Below, in pieces: positions 1 through 5,611 of a stretch of DNA of 7,886 nt. The translations under genes were made by a program, and so were the position numbers. Under the pieces are notes generated by a model. It did no database searches. It was not told where the DNA came from and saw only the letters and a program-made list of their open reading frames with translations. The number at the start of each line of letters is the position of its first letter. The stretch's first letter is position 1. The stretch comes from Nitrospinae bacterium RIFCSPLOWO2_12_39_16 (GTDB lineage Bacteria > Nitrospinota > Nitrospinia > UBA9942): NCBI GenBank assembly GCA_001805005.1, contig MHDO01000010.1, forward strand, positions 1 through 7,886, read 5' to 3'.

Positions 1-660
1 ATCCTGCATATCAATGGTAAACGATGTGTCTGTTGTACCAAAAACAGCGCACCTGAGCCGGGCATTGGGAAAAAATGCCTGAGGTTTTTTGGCAAACAAG
101 ATTATGGCTGTATTGAGGAGCTTTCCATCAGACATAAGCCTTAATTTTTCAAGGGCATTGCCTACGGTGTCATATTTCAGCCCTGAGTCTTTTAAAAAAG
201 ACTTAACTTTCTTTGCGCTTATGTCTGTGATCTTTGCTTCTTTACAGATTTCAGTATCCCATCTTAATTTATCCTTGTTCTTTCCGAGAATCAGCTTTTC
301 AAGTTCTTTGGCGCTTAATTGCCGGTCTTCATCAGCAACCCGGATATATGCCCTGCCATATGCAAAGTATGGAATATCATTTCCCTTGAACCTGACCTTG
401 ATGCATGATTTCCTGTCGGTCTTAATATGGCTTATGTGAGGATAGATTTTTGGTTCAATATTGTCAGCAATGGATTTTGATACATCACGGAGTGTTTTTC
501 CGGTTACATTTTGACCGATAACGGTACCGTTGTTTTTAATTCCAAAAAACAATTCGCCATGCTGATTTTTATTGAGGATGGACACGATTGATATGACCGC
601 CTCTTTAATCTCAGAAGTAGATTTCTTAAGTTCTAATGTTTCGGATTCAATAAATTTCAT
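1..660 (-). CDS. AlbA_2 (Schlafen-type) putative DNA-binding protein, C-terminus off the window
   Basis: The reading frame is open from ATG at 660 to the left edge, giving 220 residues with no stop, so the gene is partial. The N-terminus reads MKFIESETLELKKS, then a helix ending in LNKNQHGELFFGIKNNGTVIG (residues 29-49), and later YFAYGRAYIRV (98-108). These are hallmarks of the AlbA_2 domain found in bacterial Schlafen-like and 'divergent AAA-4 / RecG-like' transcriptional regulators. Residues 180-220 (KLLNTAIILFAKKPQAFFP) match the start of the ATPase-like region that normally follows. The start is firm: an in-frame TAG lies at 706-708 with no other start between. No good Shine-Dalgarno precedes it. 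Such proteins are putative regulators and some neighbour defence or toxin genes. Substrate and target are unknown here. Family assignment is confident, function is not. Confidence 0.85.
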   Translation of the reverse strand, partial: MKFIESETLELKKSTSEIKEAVISIVSILNKNQHGELFFGIKNNGTVIGQNVTGKTLRDVSKSIADNIEPKIYPHISHIKTDRKSCIKVRFKGNDIPYFAYGRAYIRVADEDRQLSAKELEKLILGKNKDKLRWDTEICKEAKITDISAKKVKSFLKDSGLKYDTVGNALEKLRLMSDGKLLNTAIILFAKKPQAFFPNARLRCAVFGTTDTSFTIDMQD

Positions 661-691
661 GTTCTCATTATGCCAGCAGCCTCGACTTTGT

Positions 692-808
692 TTAGGGTAT
701 CCATCCTACGCATCCCACGGATAAATATAAAATTCGTTTTTTTGACTTTGCTCTATATCGGACATAAAGTAAAGTCAATATTATTTTACCGTCCATTTCT
801 GCAGACAT
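692..808 (-). CDS. Possible 38-residue small protein
   Basis: An ATG at 808 follows a near-perfect Shine-Dalgarno, AGGAGGG at 813-819, with normal spacing. It opens a 38-codon frame ending in TAA at 692-694. The product begins MSAEMDGKIILTLLYVRYRA and ends LYLSVGCVGWIP: a short hydrophobic stretch followed by a basic one. I do not recognise it. It starts 42 bases after the deacetylase stop codon, so it could be the last gene of that operon. Against it, the frame runs through a 37-base palindrome, and its last codons resemble the widespread intergenic repeat containing GTAGGATGG (recalled, not checked). Other frames here also look protein-like, so this may be the head of a decayed gene. Confidence 0.3.
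   Translation of the reverse strand: MSAEMDGKIILTLLYVRYRAKSKKRILYLSVGCVGWIP
742..778. repeat. 37-base imperfect palindrome upstream of the AlbA_2 gene
   Basis: TTGACTTT at 742-749 is matched by AAAGTCAA at 771-778. Inside these arms, CT/AG (751-752 with 768-769), TAT/ATA (754-756 with 764-766) and TC/GA (758-759 with 761-762) also pair about the centre at 760. On the minus strand the right arm is followed by seven A residues. On the plus strand the right arm is followed by a mixed A/T stretch, not a clean U-run, so it is not a textbook terminator. The symmetry suits a dimeric operator or a structured leader RNA. It lies 82-118 bases before the AlbA_2 start. Confidence 0.7.
752..778 (-). promoter_or_regulatory. 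Possible promoter for the AlbA_2 gene, inside the palindrome
   Basis: On the minus strand TTGACT (778-773) and TATAGA (757-752) resemble -35 and -10 boxes with a 15-base spacer, shorter than the usual 17. The distance to the AlbA_2 ATG is about 90 bases. The opposite strand offers TTGACT (742-747) and TAAAGT (765-770) with a 17-base spacer, but there is no plus-strand gene to drive. If either is real, a protein bound to the palindrome would cover it. Confidence 0.25.
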
Positions 809-812
809 TGCA

Positions 813-819
813 CCCTCCT
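813..819 (-). promoter_or_regulatory. Strong Shine-Dalgarno without an obvious full-length gene
   Basis: The minus strand reads AGGAGGG, then four bases, then ATG at 808. It is as strong as the site before ctpA, yet opens only a 38-codon frame. It is the main reason to consider a small gene here. Confidence 0.5.
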
Positions 820-850
820 GAAAATTACGGTCTGTTCATTAGAAGCTTCT

Positions 851-1729
851 TCAATTCACCAGCTCTGAAACCGGCACTATTTCTATGCCCTTTTCCTTCA
901 TCAAGGGAACCATTTTTTGAAGGGCGTTTATAGTCTGGGGATGCGGATGCCCTATTCCTATTGCACTATTATCTTTCCGGGCAAGGGCGATAAGTTTCTC
1001 TATCTGCCCTTTGATGTATTCCTCATCCTCTTCATTATCAAGGAATACTTGACGGCGGGCTGTTTTTACACCCGATGCCTTAGCTGTCTGATAGGCAAGA
1101 GACTTCGGGGTTGTGAAGCTATCAACAAAGAATAGATTTTTGTCTTTCAGAATTTCCATTACATACTTCATCCCTCTTTCATTCTCAGTAAATTTAGACC
1201 CCATGTGATTATTTATACCTACTATATGAGGGATTTCAGAAATATAATCCTTTATCAATGATTCCATGTCATTTTTATTCATATCATCTGTCAGGGGTTT
1301 TATTCCGGGGTCTTTATGCGGATAACCATAAGGCTCCATAGGAAGATGTAAAAGGACATCCCTATGTTTTAGCCCTGCCTCATCGGCTATTATTTTTGAA
1401 AATGGGAGATGAGGGAGAATGGCAAAGGAGATTGGCGCTTCAATATTCAGAAGGGCATCTGCACTCTCTTTGTTCCAGCCGAGGTCATCTATTATAATTG
1501 CTACTCTTTTTATATTTGCCCCTGAATCATCTTTGGAGGGGGTAATATTTTCAATCTTATTATCTACAGGAGGCGGCTCAATATCTTCTACCTTGTCATA
1601 GATTTCATACTTAAATTCTGAACCTTTATTACTCTGGTTATACCATACAATCCCAATACTGATTGAGAGGGTAATTATAACTGTAATAACTAAAGCCCAT
1701 AGCTTAGAATTACCCTCAGGTTTTGTCAT
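851..1729 (-). CDS. Divergent polysaccharide deacetylase family protein (YibQ/DUF610-like)
   Basis: This 292-residue protein has an N-terminal membrane anchor or uncleaved signal (about residues 10-30), then a proline- and acid-rich linker (40-70). The deacetylase-like barrel runs from about 74 to the end. Diagnostic motifs are IIIDDLG (78-84), LLHLPMEP (126-133), NNHMGS (173-178), DSFTT (203-207) and GIGHPHPQT (258-266). The conserved Asp and His residues match the metal site of NodB-fold enzymes, but the substrate of this branch is not established. It should act in the periplasm on a cell-wall or other polysaccharide. Its ATG overlaps the last bases of ctpA (ATGA, 1726-1729), which implies translational coupling. 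Length is typical. Family is confident; activity is inferred. Confidence 0.93.
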   Translation of the reverse strand: MTKPEGNSKLWALVITVIITLSISIGIVWYNQSNKGSEFKYEIYDKVEDIEPPPVDNKIENITPSKDDSGANIKRVAIIIDDLGWNKESADALLNIEAPISFAILPHLPFSKIIADEAGLKHRDVLLHLPMEPYGYPHKDPGIKPLTDDMNKNDMESLIKDYISEIPHIVGINNHMGSKFTENERGMKYVMEILKDKNLFFVDSFTTPKSLAYQTAKASGVKTARRQVFLDNEEDEEYIKGQIEKLIALARKDNSAIGIGHPHPQTINALQKMVPLMKEKGIEIVPVSELVN

Positions 1730-3066
1730 ATCTGAGGCTCATTTTCGGTTGTATCACCTTTTATTTGCTGGAAAAGATTCCAGCTTTTTAAAAGCGCAAC
1801 TGCCCTCTCCAACTGAGGGTCTTCCTCTCCTGCCTTTCCCTTTATCTCAACAACCTGCTTCTTTTCAACCTCAGGTGCTACATCATCGCCTTTAAGATGA
1901 TTTTTTAAATCTTTTTCTCTTATAACACCAGCATCAGATGGGGGGGTGCCTGCCTTAGCCATTAAGATAGGAACTTCAACAACAATATCAGGAGTAATGC
2001 CTTTACCCTGAATCACCCTCCCCTTCGGCGTATAGTATTTTGCTGTGGTCAATTTCAGTGCCGAACCATCGCTTAAAGGTATTATTGTCTGGACAGAACC
2101 TTTTCCAAAGGTCTGTGTTCCGAGTATAACCGCCCTCTTTAAATCCTGAAGTGCACCTGCAACTATCTCTGATGCACTGGCACTTCCTGCATTTACGATT
2201 ACAATCATCGGGAAATCAAGATATGCACCCCTCCCTGTGGAAGAAAACTTCAAGTTCTGCTCCTCCTTCTTGCTCTTTGTATATACAATCAGATGTCCCT
2301 TTTCAATAAATCTGTCGCAGACTTCCACTGCCTGATTTAAAAGACCGCCGGGGTCATTTCTCAAATCAAGGACAAGCCCGTTTATCTTATTCTTTGTAAC
2401 AGATTTTAATGCAGTATCAAGCTCATCTGTCGTGCTCTTTGAAAAACTCTTTATCTTTATGTAGCCGATTGTCTCATTCATCATCTGATATTTTACGCTC
2501 TTAATCTTTATAACAGCCCTCGTAATTGTAAAGTCCTTCGGCTCTTCAAAACCTTCACGCATGATTGAAAGTGTTATCTTTGTCCCCTCTTTTCCCCTCA
2601 TCTTTTTTACTGCGTCCATGACAGTCATATCCCTTGTAGTCCCCCCATCTATCTTGACAATTTTATCTCCTGCCTTCAGCCCTGCCTTATCGGCCGGTGT
2701 ATCTTCTATAGGGGCAACGATTGTAACTATGTCATTCTTTAAAGTTATCTCTATTCCAAGTCCTCCAAATTCTCCCTCAGTCTCAACTTGAACCTCTTTA
2801 TAAATATCAGGGGTCATAAAGGTGCTATGCGGGTCAAGGGTCTTTAACATCCCCTTTATTGCACCATGGACAAGCTCTTCAGATTTTACATCCTCAACAT
2901 AGTTTGATTCTATAAGTGACAAAACCTCGGCAAAGGTCTTGAGGTTATCGTATGCCCCTCCACTTACCGCCAGAACATTTTTAACCCTCGCATTAAAAAA
3001 TATCCCTGTAGAAATAAGCAATATAATGCCGACTACAACAATCTTACTGTTTACCCTTTTAAACAT
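1726..3066 (-). CDS. ctpA: S41 carboxyl-terminal processing protease (CtpA/Prc type)
   Basis: This 446-residue periplasmic serine protease has an N-terminal hydrophobic segment at about 8-24 (signal or anchor). The family N-terminal helices contain LDPHSTFMTP (77-86). A PDZ domain covers about 98-180, with GGLGIEI and the KAGLKAGDKIVKIDG loop. The S41 domain follows: LVLDLRNDPGG (231-241), the nucleophile in NAGSASASE (Ser297 by alignment) and the general base in TFGKGSVQ (Lys322). The Ser-Lys distance of 25 residues matches characterised members. The tail after about 370 is charged and low in complexity. The start is supported by GGGAGGA at 3071-3077, five bases from the ATG after the GGAGG core. 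In Pseudomonas and E. coli, CtpA/Prc proteases degrade murein hydrolases, which fits the neighbouring envC and ftsX. The next gene overlaps it by 4 bases. Confidence 0.96.
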   Translation of the reverse strand: MFKRVNSKIVVVGIILLISTGIFFNARVKNVLAVSGGAYDNLKTFAEVLSLIESNYVEDVKSEELVHGAIKGMLKTLDPHSTFMTPDIYKEVQVETEGEFGGLGIEITLKNDIVTIVAPIEDTPADKAGLKAGDKIVKIDGGTTRDMTVMDAVKKMRGKEGTKITLSIMREGFEEPKDFTITRAVIKIKSVKYQMMNETIGYIKIKSFSKSTTDELDTALKSVTKNKINGLVLDLRNDPGGLLNQAVEVCDRFIEKGHLIVYTKSKKEEQNLKFSSTGRGAYLDFPMIVIVNAGSASASEIVAGALQDLKRAVILGTQTFGKGSVQTIIPLSDGSALKLTTAKYYTPKGRVIQGKGITPDIVVEVPILMAKAGTPPSDAGVIREKDLKNHLKGDDVAPEVEKKQVVEIKGKAGEEDPQLERAVALLKSWNLFQQIKGDTTENEPQI

Positions 3067-3084
3067 TCTATCCTCCCTTTAACG

Positions 3085-3158
3085 ATTGAAAATTGAAAAT
3101 TGAGGATTATAAATTAAGGAATTCCTTATTTTGTAATCTTCAATAGTCAATAGCCAAT
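3085..3158. repeat. Heptad-repeat hairpin between envC and ctpA
   Basis: Five 7-base units on the plus strand (ATTGAAA, ATTGAAA, ATTGAGG, ATTATAA, ATTAAGG, 3085-3119) face five matching units on the minus strand (AATAAGG, ATTACAA, ATTGAAG, ATTGACT, ATTGGCT, 3124-3158). The two arms are in exact register about a central AATT at 3120-3123. The inner 44 bases (3100-3143) pair at 19 of 22 positions, with GGAATTCC at the tip. A further unit, ATTGAAG (3159-3165), touches the envC stop codon. In RNA this would fold into a long stem directly after envC, so it could cap the envC message or slow transcription into ctpA. There is no U-run to make it a standard terminator. Confidence 0.85.
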
Positions 3159-3164
3159 CTTCAA

Positions 3165-4415
3165 TTATTTACTTGCTATTCTCTGTGGCATAAGCCATTC
3201 GATGGGGTCTTCAGGCTTACCCTTTTGTCTGATCTCAAAATAAAGCGTATAACCGTTTATTGAATCTGTATCCCCAACCTTTCCTATTACATCCCCTGCA
3301 TTCACCCTCTCGCCTACACCCACTCCTATCTCATCCAGATGGCCATACAATGAATAATAACTATTGCCATGGTCAGCTATTATTAGTTTACCATATCCTT
3401 TGAACCAGTCAGCAAAAATTATATCACCCGAATAGATGGTTTTTATATCGACATTTTGAGAGGAGCCAATCTCTATTCCATTATTAAAAATATAGGTATT
3501 AAACCTTAACTCCTTTGTCTTGCCAAAATTAGATACTATTTTACCGCTTACAGGCCAAGGAAGGATGCCCTTTCTCTCTGCAAAATCTCCTGAACCCTTT
3601 TCAGGAGGCACAACTGCAATACCTTTTTTCTTTTTCTCAAGTGACTCAATGAGTGCCATCAGCTGATGGGATGAATCCTCCAGTTCCAACTGAACTTTCT
3701 CATAAACAATCCTTTTCCCTTTTATCTCGCCAAGCAGTTCTTCCTTTTCCTTTTTCTCTCCTATCAATTCCTCTTTCTTTTTAGATGCCATATCTCTCAC
3801 ATCTTTAATCTCTCCTTCAGTTTTCAAAAGGACCAGCCTATCCTCCTCTATCTCTTTCTGCTTTTTAAAAAAGTCTTCAATCATTACTGAATCATGTTCA
3901 GCTATCTTTTCTATATACCTCATTCGTTGAATAAAATCTGTAAAATCGTTTGCAGAGAATGCAACCTTTATGTAAGAGAGATTCCCTTCTTTATACAGAG
4001 TCCTCAACCTGCTGGAGAGAAACTTCTTTTGCCTGTCTATGGCAGATTCCATCTCCTTCAGTCTCTTCTCCACCTCAGTCTTTTTATCCTGAATCTCTGA
4101 AAGTTTCAGATCATAAACCTTCAGTTCCTTTTCTATAATCTTAAAACTGCGGCTTACTATATTTAATTTTGACAGGATTGAATTTTCTTCCCTCTTTACT
4201 GTCAATACCTTTGTCTTCTGCCTGTTAATCTTTTCTTCTATTTCCTTAAGCTCCTGCCTCTCTTTTTCAATCTTTACAGTCAGAGTATCAATAGTCTCAG
4301 CATGAGAAACAGAAGACAAAAGACAGAGGACAGAAGACAGAAGACAGATGGGAAAAAACAGCTTTCTAATCTTTAATCTCTGACTTCTGACTTCTGACTT
4401 CTGACTTCTGTTCAT
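3165..4415 (-). CDS. envC: EnvC-type murein hydrolase activator with degenerate LytM/M23 domain
   Basis: This 416-residue protein has a signal peptide (basic 1-18, hydrophobic 19-36, likely cleavage after SHA at 37-39). Two coiled-coil blocks follow (about 44-132 and 164-265), and a LytM/M23 domain runs from about 284 to 407. The zinc ligands are replaced: the HxGxD motif reads NNGIE (311-315) and the final HxH reads TLY (390-392), while DHG (348-350) and YGHL (357-360) remain. That is the pattern of EnvC, which activates N-acetylmuramyl-L-alanine amidases at the septum under FtsEX control and does not cut murein itself. The ATG overlaps the ftsX stop by 4 bases. It has no convincing Shine-Dalgarno, so coupling to ftsX is likely. 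Oddly, the first 38 codons lie in a heptad DNA repeat, producing SQKSEVR/SQRLKIR and LLSSVLC/LLSSVSH protein repeats. Confidence 0.93.
   Translation of the reverse strand: MNRSQKSEVRSQRLKIRKLFFPICLLSSVLCLLSSVSHAETIDTLTVKIEKERQELKEIEEKINRQKTKVLTVKREENSILSKLNIVSRSFKIIEKELKVYDLKLSEIQDKKTEVEKRLKEMESAIDRQKKFLSSRLRTLYKEGNLSYIKVAFSANDFTDFIQRMRYIEKIAEHDSVMIEDFFKKQKEIEEDRLVLLKTEGEIKDVRDMASKKKEELIGEKKEKEELLGEIKGKRIVYEKVQLELEDSSHQLMALIESLEKKKKGIAVVPPEKGSGDFAERKGILPWPVSGKIVSNFGKTKELRFNTYIFNNGIEIGSSQNVDIKTIYSGDIIFADWFKGYGKLIIADHGNSYYSLYGHLDEIGVGVGERVNAGDVIGKVGDTDSINGYTLYFEIRQKGKPEDPIEWLMPQRIASK
4310..4410. repeat. Inverted heptad-repeat array inside the envC signal-peptide region
   Basis: On the plus strand 4310-4351 holds six 7-base units: CAGAAGA, CAAAAGA, CAGAGGA, CAGAAGA, CAGAAGA, CAGATGG. 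Facing them, 4383-4410 holds four perfect ACTTCTG units (CAGAAGT on the minus strand), with decayed units at 4369-4382. The outer four unit pairs match at about 22 of 28 positions, so the array can form a stem with a degenerate loop in the middle. Because 7 is not a multiple of 3, three units make 21 bases, which gives 7-residue protein repeats. The array covers nearly all the codons from residue 2 to residue 36. Confidence 0.85.
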
Positions 4416-5320
4416 GTTCTGACTCTTAAAATTCTCCCGAGTGATAAGACACTTCCTATGAGGCCAAGAGAGATGCCTGCTATAATCATAGCAAGCACAG
4501 CCTTCGGATGGATAAAGGAAATGTCAGAAAGTCCAAATGTCAACATCACTGAATTGCTTATCCTGCTTATAATAATTTTATAAACAACAATCAGTGATAC
4601 GAGAGAGGCAATCGTGCCTAAAAGACCCTGAATTATCCCCTCAATAATAAACGGGGCTTTAATAAAACTGTTTGTAGCACCCACCAATTTCATAATCTCT
4701 ATCTCATCCAAACGGGAATAAACAGACAATTTAATAGTATTAGAGATGATAAAAAGCAGACCCACTGCCAATACACCCCCCACTGCAGTCATCCCCAGTT
4801 TTAAAAACATTATGAGAGTTTCAAACCTGTCAATCCATTCCCTTCCGTATTCAACCTCTTCCACACCTTCCATAGCCAACAATCTTCTTGCCACAGATTC
4901 CACACTCTCCAGCCCTCTAAAATCTTCTTTTAACTCAATAAAGAAAGATGAAGGAAGGGGGTTAAAATCAAGCCCATCCAATATCGTCTTTTTGTCCTTA
5001 AGCTTATTTCTAAAATTAGATAGCGCATCCTCTTTTGACATATAAGAGAATTTTTTGATTTCACTGTAAGAAGAGATATTTTTTTTGATGGAATCCAGTT
5101 GTGCGTTAGATATATTTTCTTTTAGATATACTTCCATCCCCACCTTGCCCCTCAGCCCTGTTGCCACCTTCTGAAGATTTATATAAATCAGGAAGAATAT
5201 GCCGAAGAGTGTCATTGAGATTGCTATAGTTCCGATTGTAATGGTGCTTAAGCCCTTATTGACACGGATACTGACAAATGCCTCTTGAAATGAATAAATA
5301 ATATTACGAAGTATATTCAC
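4412..5320 (-). CDS. ftsX: Cell division protein FtsX (ABC transporter-like permease)
   Basis: This 302-residue membrane protein is the permease half of FtsEX, which couples cytoplasmic ATP hydrolysis to septal murein hydrolysis through EnvC or similar partners. It shows the four-helix FtsX plan: TM1 about 24-48, a large extracytoplasmic domain 50-165 with NPLPSSF (120-126) and EYGREWIDRF (157-166), TM2 about 173-193, TM3 about 222-250 and TM4 about 274-296. The cytoplasmic loop carries SRLDEIEIMKLVGAT (202-216), a strong family signature. The start codon is GTG; an in-frame TAG lies close upstream and the first internal ATG (Met36) would remove the first helix. envC follows with a 4-base overlap, consistent with joint function. 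ftsE, normally immediately upstream, is absent: the gap leads to cobT instead. Confidence 0.95.
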   Translation of the reverse strand: MNILRNIIYSFQEAFVSIRVNKGLSTITIGTIAISMTLFGIFFLIYINLQKVATGLRGKVGMEVYLKENISNAQLDSIKKNISSYSEIKKFSYMSKEDALSNFRNKLKDKKTILDGLDFNPLPSSFFIELKEDFRGLESVESVARRLLAMEGVEEVEYGREWIDRFETLIMFLKLGMTAVGGVLAVGLLFIISNTIKLSVYSRLDEIEIMKLVGATNSFIKAPFIIEGIIQGLLGTIASLVSLIVVYKIIISRISNSVMLTFGLSDISFIHPKAVLAMIIAGISLGLIGSVLSLGRILRVRT

Positions 5321-5322
5321 GG

Positions 5323-5327
5323 CTCCT
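5323..5327 (-). promoter_or_regulatory. Shine-Dalgarno deciding the GTG start of ftsX
   Basis: The minus strand reads TAGGAGCC directly before GTG at 5320. The AGGAG core is only two bases from the start codon, closer than usual, but it is the only site available and supports the GTG start. Confidence 0.5.
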
Positions 5328-5420
5328 ATTTTAACAAAATTTATCTAATCTTTCATCTTCTCTTTTTGCTTCTTGTAAAGGAAATTATATATCCGCAGAT
5401 TTCGCAGATTATCGCAGAAA

Positions 5421-5486
5421 TGTCATTCCGAGCGAAGCGAGGAATCTATGTTTTTAGATTCTTCGGGCTTTGCCCTCAGAATGACA
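5421..5486. repeat. TGTCATTC-type hairpin repeat
   Basis: TGTCATTCCGAG (5421-5432) pairs with CTCAGAATGACA (5475-5486) at 11 of 12 positions, and GAATCTA (5442-5448) pairs with TAGATTC (5455-5461) nearer the tip, with GC-rich degenerate sequence between. The arm containing GTCATTCCGAGCGAAGCG resembles a widespread non-coding palindromic repeat of bacterial genomes, as I remember it. It has no coding capacity and no transposase. It may be a small non-autonomous mobile element. Confidence 0.75.
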
Positions 5487-5499
5487 GCATTGCTGTCAT
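5481..5499. repeat. Perfect 19-base palindrome at the repeat junction
   Basis: ATGACAGCA and TGCTGTCAT flank a single T at 5490. The left half is the end of the TGTCATTC hairpin and the right half runs into the nonamer arm, so it marks the junction between the two repeats. Confidence 0.8.
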
Positions 5500-5557
5500 C
5501 TGTGTAATCTGTGTAATCTGCGGATTAATCAAGTTTTTGTTCTTTTGAGATTGGAAT

Positions 5558-5595
5558 TATAAACTGAGGATAATACAGATTAATATAAACAGGAT
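5558..5595. repeat. Imperfect direct repeat after cobT
   Basis: TATAAACTGAGGAT (5558-5571) and TATAAACAGGAT (5584-5595) differ by a two-base indel. They are AT-rich and short, and may be decayed units of the neighbouring repeat family. Confidence 0.35.
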
Positions 5596-5611
5596 TATAT
5601 ATTTGGAGAGA

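Larger units (their letters stand above)
5391..5525. repeat. Nonamer inverted repeat enclosing a second hairpin element
   Basis: ATCCGCAGATT at 5391-5401 is matched exactly by AATCTGCGGAT at 5515-5525. Each arm continues as a run of about 9-base units: CGCAGATTT, CGCAGATTA, CGCAGAAAT (5394-5421) on the plus strand and CGCAGATTA, CACAGATTA, CACAGATGA (5522-5496) on the minus strand. Between them sits a separate hairpin (5421-5486). The layout suggests a repeat element split by, or assembled around, another. I recall similar ATCCGCAGATTACACAGATT strings in many bacterial genomes; that is memory, not a search. Confidence 0.8.
5321..5611. other. 291-base gap between cobT and ftsX
   Basis: No frame here looks like a gene. 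The centre (5391-5525) is a nested inverted repeat. The cobT side (5530-5611) is AT-rich with an imperfect direct repeat. The ftsX side (5321-5390) is AT-rich and must hold the ftsX leader, but I see no promoter boxes I would defend. There is no U-run terminator directly after cobT. Confidence 0.7.

Noticed and set aside
89..439. Plus-strand 116-codon open frame
   Set aside because: It lies antisense to the AlbA_2 coding frame, which has clear family motifs; this frame has low-complexity, hydrophobic content and no plausible ribosome site.
841..850. AGAAGCTTCT palindrome directly after the deacetylase stop
   Set aside because: It is a 10-base perfect palindrome with no loop and no U-run; it is too short to call as a terminator.
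670..1135. Plus-strand open frames across the deacetylase end and the gap
   Set aside because: They are antisense to the conserved C-terminus of the deacetylase or to the palindrome region, and show no recognisable protein features.
4310..4410. CRISPR-like array
   Set aside because: Units are 7 bases, directly abutting with no spacers, and flip orientation; no cas gene is present.
5391..5525. Rho-independent terminator for cobT
   Set aside because: The stem is nearly 90 bases past the stop codon and is not followed by a U-run on the minus strand.
5366..5548. Plus-strand 60-codon open frame in the cobT-ftsX gap
   Set aside because: It is a read-through of the nested inverted repeats and has no ribosome site or family resemblance.
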